Shown piece after piece: positions 29,095 to 31,356 of a stretch of DNA of 31,356 nt; within the stretch, counting starts at the first letter, position 1; each line of letters starts with the position of its first letter. The notes below the pieces were generated by a model. It searched no databases. It saw nothing but the letters and a program-made list of their open reading frames with translations, and was not told where the DNA came from. Position numbers and translations under genes: made by a program. Source of the DNA: Polysphondylium violaceum (Eukaryota > Evosea > Eumycetozoa > Dictyosteliales > Dictyosteliaceae); the NCBI GenBank assembly GCA_000277445.1, contig AJWJ01000264.1, forward strand, positions 1 to 31,356, read 5' to 3'.

Positions 29095-31011
29095 TTAATA
29101 AAGAGATTCTTCTTCAAATGGAATATTGAGTGATTTCATTGTACTGTTGTATTTGGAAGAGAGTGCTGGATGATAGATGGAGACAATGTTTCCTTTGTTA
29201 CCCATTCTGGCAGTACGACCAATCATGTGAAGGAAATTGTTTGTGTTGACTGGAACATTGAGGATGAAAACATGGGACACTTGGGCTATATCTATGCCTC
29301 TGATGGCATCTTCTTTGGCAATGTATAGTATGGATTCCTTGTCTTTTTGATAGAATCTTTGGTTCTCTTGGACATCATATTCATCATCGTCTTGTTTTTT
29401 TGTTGGTTGAGATAGATTCTTTAATCTAGTTTCAATTTCACGTTTTTTTTGTTTTTCTTTTAAATCTTTTTTCAATAAACGGTTCTTGTCGAGGGCGTCT
29501 TGGTTGATTAAACTTTTGATAGAGTCTTTGGTATTTGAATCGGTCCAATGACAAATATTAAAGTTTTCAAAATCCATCATTGATACCAATGGTTTTGTGT
29601 TTATATTTCTTTTAGAGAGTTGTTCAACAACATTGGTGATATTGGCATCGTTGGCAATGATACCAAATGCCAATTTTGGTTTAAGATGTTTCCAAACATC
29701 AACTACACCATTTAAAATATCCTTTTCACTATCTACCGATATAAAATAATATTCTAATCTATCCAATACATTATTGCTATTTTGACTACTATTGCTGCTG
29801 CTATTACTGATATTTGATTTATCAATTGAAATTAAATCAAAATTCTTATTTATCCAATCACCACTAATAATTAGTCTTCTTGTTACCGAGGTAAGAGTGG
29901 CAGAGGTGAATACACTCTGGAATTGACGGGCTGTCTTTTTATACTTTTTAATTGGTGGTTGTTGTTGTTGTTGTTGTTGATGTTTGTTTGCCAATTTCAT
30001 TTTCAATAATTGTTGAGCATCAATGGGATCATCATCTCTTTCAATTTGATTGTTTTCTCTACATTGTCTTTTAATTTCATTGAATAGTAAATGACTTGGT
30101 AATGGATGTGCTTTTCTAATCTTTTTCTCTTTTTCAATGGCATGTAGTTTAAGTGGTTGGAATATATGGTCTGCTTCATCGATAAATAGTAGATCAAGTT
30201 GTTCTATACCGAGATTACCAGTGATCATTAGTTCATACAATACTTTGGGTGTACCAATGATGATGTCTGGTGATTCTATTTCAAGTGTTTGTTTTAATAC
30301 CTCTGTTGGTATACCACCTACGGCCAATTGTATCTTACTGAGATCACTCTCCTTTACACCTGGTAATTTGATCAAGAGATCTCTAATCCATTTAGCCAAT
30401 TGCCAAGATAATTCTCTACTTGGTGAAATTAATAAATATTTTGGTTGAACATTTGTTTTTGCTCCCGTTGTTTCTTCTTGAGTCGCACTATTTGTTGTTG
30501 TTGTTGATTGATTTGTATTTGATTTTAAATATTGATAATATCTATCTACAATTTCGCATACTATAGCATAACTTTTACCTGTACCAGTTTCATCTAAAAT
30601 AAATATATCGTTGGGTGTTGTTGACTTTGATTTATCAAATGCCTTTATAATCTTTTTTTGAATAGGTGTAGGTTCGGTGATATTCAATTCTTTTAATGCT
30701 TGGATAACTTGTTTTGAATAATTGAAGCTTTGTTGTTGTTGTTGTTGTTGTTTATTTATTGAAAAAATATCATTTTTTAATGTTGTATCACTATTATCGC
30801 TACTACTATTATTATTGTTAAAAGTTGTTGTTGTTGTTGTATAAAATCTATTAATATTATTTTGTTGTTTGTCTTTTATACATTGATTACTATTATGATG
30901 TTGAGACGGTGAGTTGTATAAATAGTTTGATAGTATAAGCTGAGTAGTGTTGTTTAGAGTAAAGGGTTTATTTAAGAGTTTACTTGTAGTAAATTTAAAA
31001 ATTTGGTTCAT
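29095..31011 (-). CDS. divergent DEAD-box RNA helicase, probably mitochondrial
   Basis: Single exon, 638 aa. The start (MNQIFKFTTSKLLNKPFTLN) lacks acidic residues and is basic and Ser/Thr-rich, like a mitochondrial presequence. Asn, Thr and Gln tracts fill residues 50-97. Helicase motifs in order: Q motif EPTPIQ (113-118), motif I DETGTGKS (140-147), Ia PSREL (197-201), Ib TPKVL (about 254), II DEAD (278-281), III SAT (370-372), V RGIDI (571-575), VI HMIGRTARMG (595-604). Motif I has Glu where most family members have Ala, and motif VI has HMIGRTAR instead of HRIGRTGR, so the protein is divergent. Long charged insertions separate the motifs. Placement next to the DDX28/MRH4 mitochondrial ribosome-assembly helicases is plausible but unproven. 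The gene ends 931 bp from the cyclin B start. Confidence 0.9.
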   Translation of the reverse strand: MNQIFKFTTSKLLNKPFTLNNTTQLILSNYLYNSPSQHHNSNQCIKDKQQNNINRFYTTTTTTFNNNNSSSDNSDTTLKNDIFSINKQQQQQQQSFNYSKQVIQALKELNITEPTPIQKKIIKAFDKSKSTTPNDIFILDETGTGKSYAIVCEIVDRYYQYLKSNTNQSTTTTNSATQEETTGAKTNVQPKYLLISPSRELSWQLAKWIRDLLIKLPGVKESDLSKIQLAVGGIPTEVLKQTLEIESPDIIIGTPKVLYELMITGNLGIEQLDLLFIDEADHIFQPLKLHAIEKEKKIRKAHPLPSHLLFNEIKRQCRENNQIERDDDPIDAQQLLKMKLANKHQQQQQQQPPIKKYKKTARQFQSVFTSATLTSVTRRLIISGDWINKNFDLISIDKSNISNSSSNSSQNSNNVLDRLEYYFISVDSEKDILNGVVDVWKHLKPKLAFGIIANDANITNVVEQLSKRNINTKPLVSMMDFENFNICHWTDSNTKDSIKSLINQDALDKNRLLKKDLKEKQKKREIETRLKNLSQPTKKQDDDEYDVQENQRFYQKDKESILYIAKEDAIRGIDIAQVSHVFILNVPVNTNNFLHMIGRTARMGNKGNIVSIYHPALSSKYNSTMKSLNIPFEEESLY

Positions 31012-31225
31012 AGTGCTGAGCGTGTGAACGAATGCAAAAATGACTCGGCTTTTGTTTTTTTTTCATAATTTTGGTAATTAATTGGATAGGCAAAATGAAA
31101 TGGGGATTAGGGAATTCATCCTTTATATATCTATTTTAGGACATTATTAATAAGATACAGAGCTCAAAAATAATAATTTTATTATTATTAATAAATTATT
31201 AAGATTTTTTCATTTTTCATACAAT
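31012..31225. promoter_or_regulatory. spacer between DEAD-box start and tRNA-Glu
   Basis: This AT-rich gap of 214 bp should contain the promoter of the minus-strand helicase gene and the 5' flank of tRNA-Glu. No further element is recognisable. Confidence 0.3.
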
Positions 31226-31296
31226 TCCTCATTGGTGTAGTCGGTAACACTCTAGTCTTTCACACTGGTACCTCGGGTTCGATTCCCGAATGGGGA
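31226..31296 (+). tRNA. tRNA-Glu (anticodon TTC)
   Basis: Acceptor arms TCCTCAT/ATGGGGA pair with one G-U. The anticodon stem CTAGT/ACTGG encloses CTTTCAC with anticodon TTC, and GGGTTCGATTCCC is a perfect T arm. With discriminator G it reaches 31297. A T-run lies at 31306-31310. No intron. Confidence 0.95.
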
Positions 31297-31317
31297 GCTT
31301 TAATATTTTTAAATCAC

Positions 31318-31325
31318 TTATCGGG
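31318..31325 (+). promoter_or_regulatory. TTATCGGG octamer downstream of tRNA-Glu
   Basis: It starts 22 nt after the mature 3' end, past the T-run, in the same orientation as the tRNA. Confidence 0.5.
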
Positions 31326-31356
31326 CTAAATTTAAAAAAATTTTTTTAATAACAAT

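Noticed and set aside
1-31356. CRISPR arrays, bacterial operons or Shine-Dalgarno sites
   Set aside because: None seen; the introns, tRNA flanks and protein families are eukaryotic.

Overview
The window is nuclear DNA from a dictyostelid social amoeba; I cannot name the species. The signs are very AT-rich spacers with long A and T runs, short (58 to 120 bp) AT-rich GT-AG introns, AAT-encoded asparagine and CAA-encoded glutamine runs, a strong codon bias, and a dictyostelid-style gene set (short-tailed class I myosin, WWE-PARP, prolyl oligopeptidase, B-type cyclin). Single-copy tRNA genes are scattered between protein genes and flanked by repeat fossils, as is known for dictyostelid tRNA-targeting retroelements.

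Layout. 1-1100: promoter-like spacer. 1101-2252 (+): coiled-coil, Asn/Ser-rich protein of unknown function. 2291-4271 (-): double-WWE PARP, two exons. 4494-6882 (-): prolyl oligopeptidase, two exons. 7079-11055: accessory region with tRNA-Thr(AGT), repeat fossils, one unrecognised 212-codon reading frame and tRNA-Val(AAC). 11056-13803 (-): cytosolic-type GH63 glycosidase, three exons. 14719-17834 (-): class I myosin, three exons. 18290-19489 (-): U5 snRNP 40 kDa WD40 protein. 19881-22844: second accessory region with an identical tRNA-Val(AAC), a small thioredoxin (+), repeat fossils and tRNA-Gly(TCC) (-). 22845-23750 (-): Maf-type nucleotide pyrophosphatase, four exons. 23958: tRNA-Pro(TGG). 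24439-26160 (-): CSA/ERCC8 WD40 protein. 26847-28163 (-): cyclin B. 29095-31011 (-): divergent DEAD-box helicase, probably mitochondrial. 31226: tRNA-Glu(TTC).

Gene models were joined by hand. Each intron keeps frame and gives continuous family similarity, so several genes are longer than their largest single reading frame. Nine of the twelve protein genes lie on the minus strand, but they do not form an obvious pathway. They are mostly housekeeping: splicing, repair, cell cycle, motility, proteolysis and glycan metabolism.

The most interesting signal concerns the tRNA genes. Five of six have an octamer TTRTCGGG in the same orientation 20-27 nt beyond the mature 3' end, past the Pol III T-run. 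The sixth instead has a long T-run and a GC-richer block there. One repeat family (A) occurs four times, always downstream of a tRNA gene and in its orientation. Another (C) occurs twice, always upstream. This resembles two position-specific, tRNA-targeting element classes plus a candidate DNA signal marking tRNA 3' flanks.
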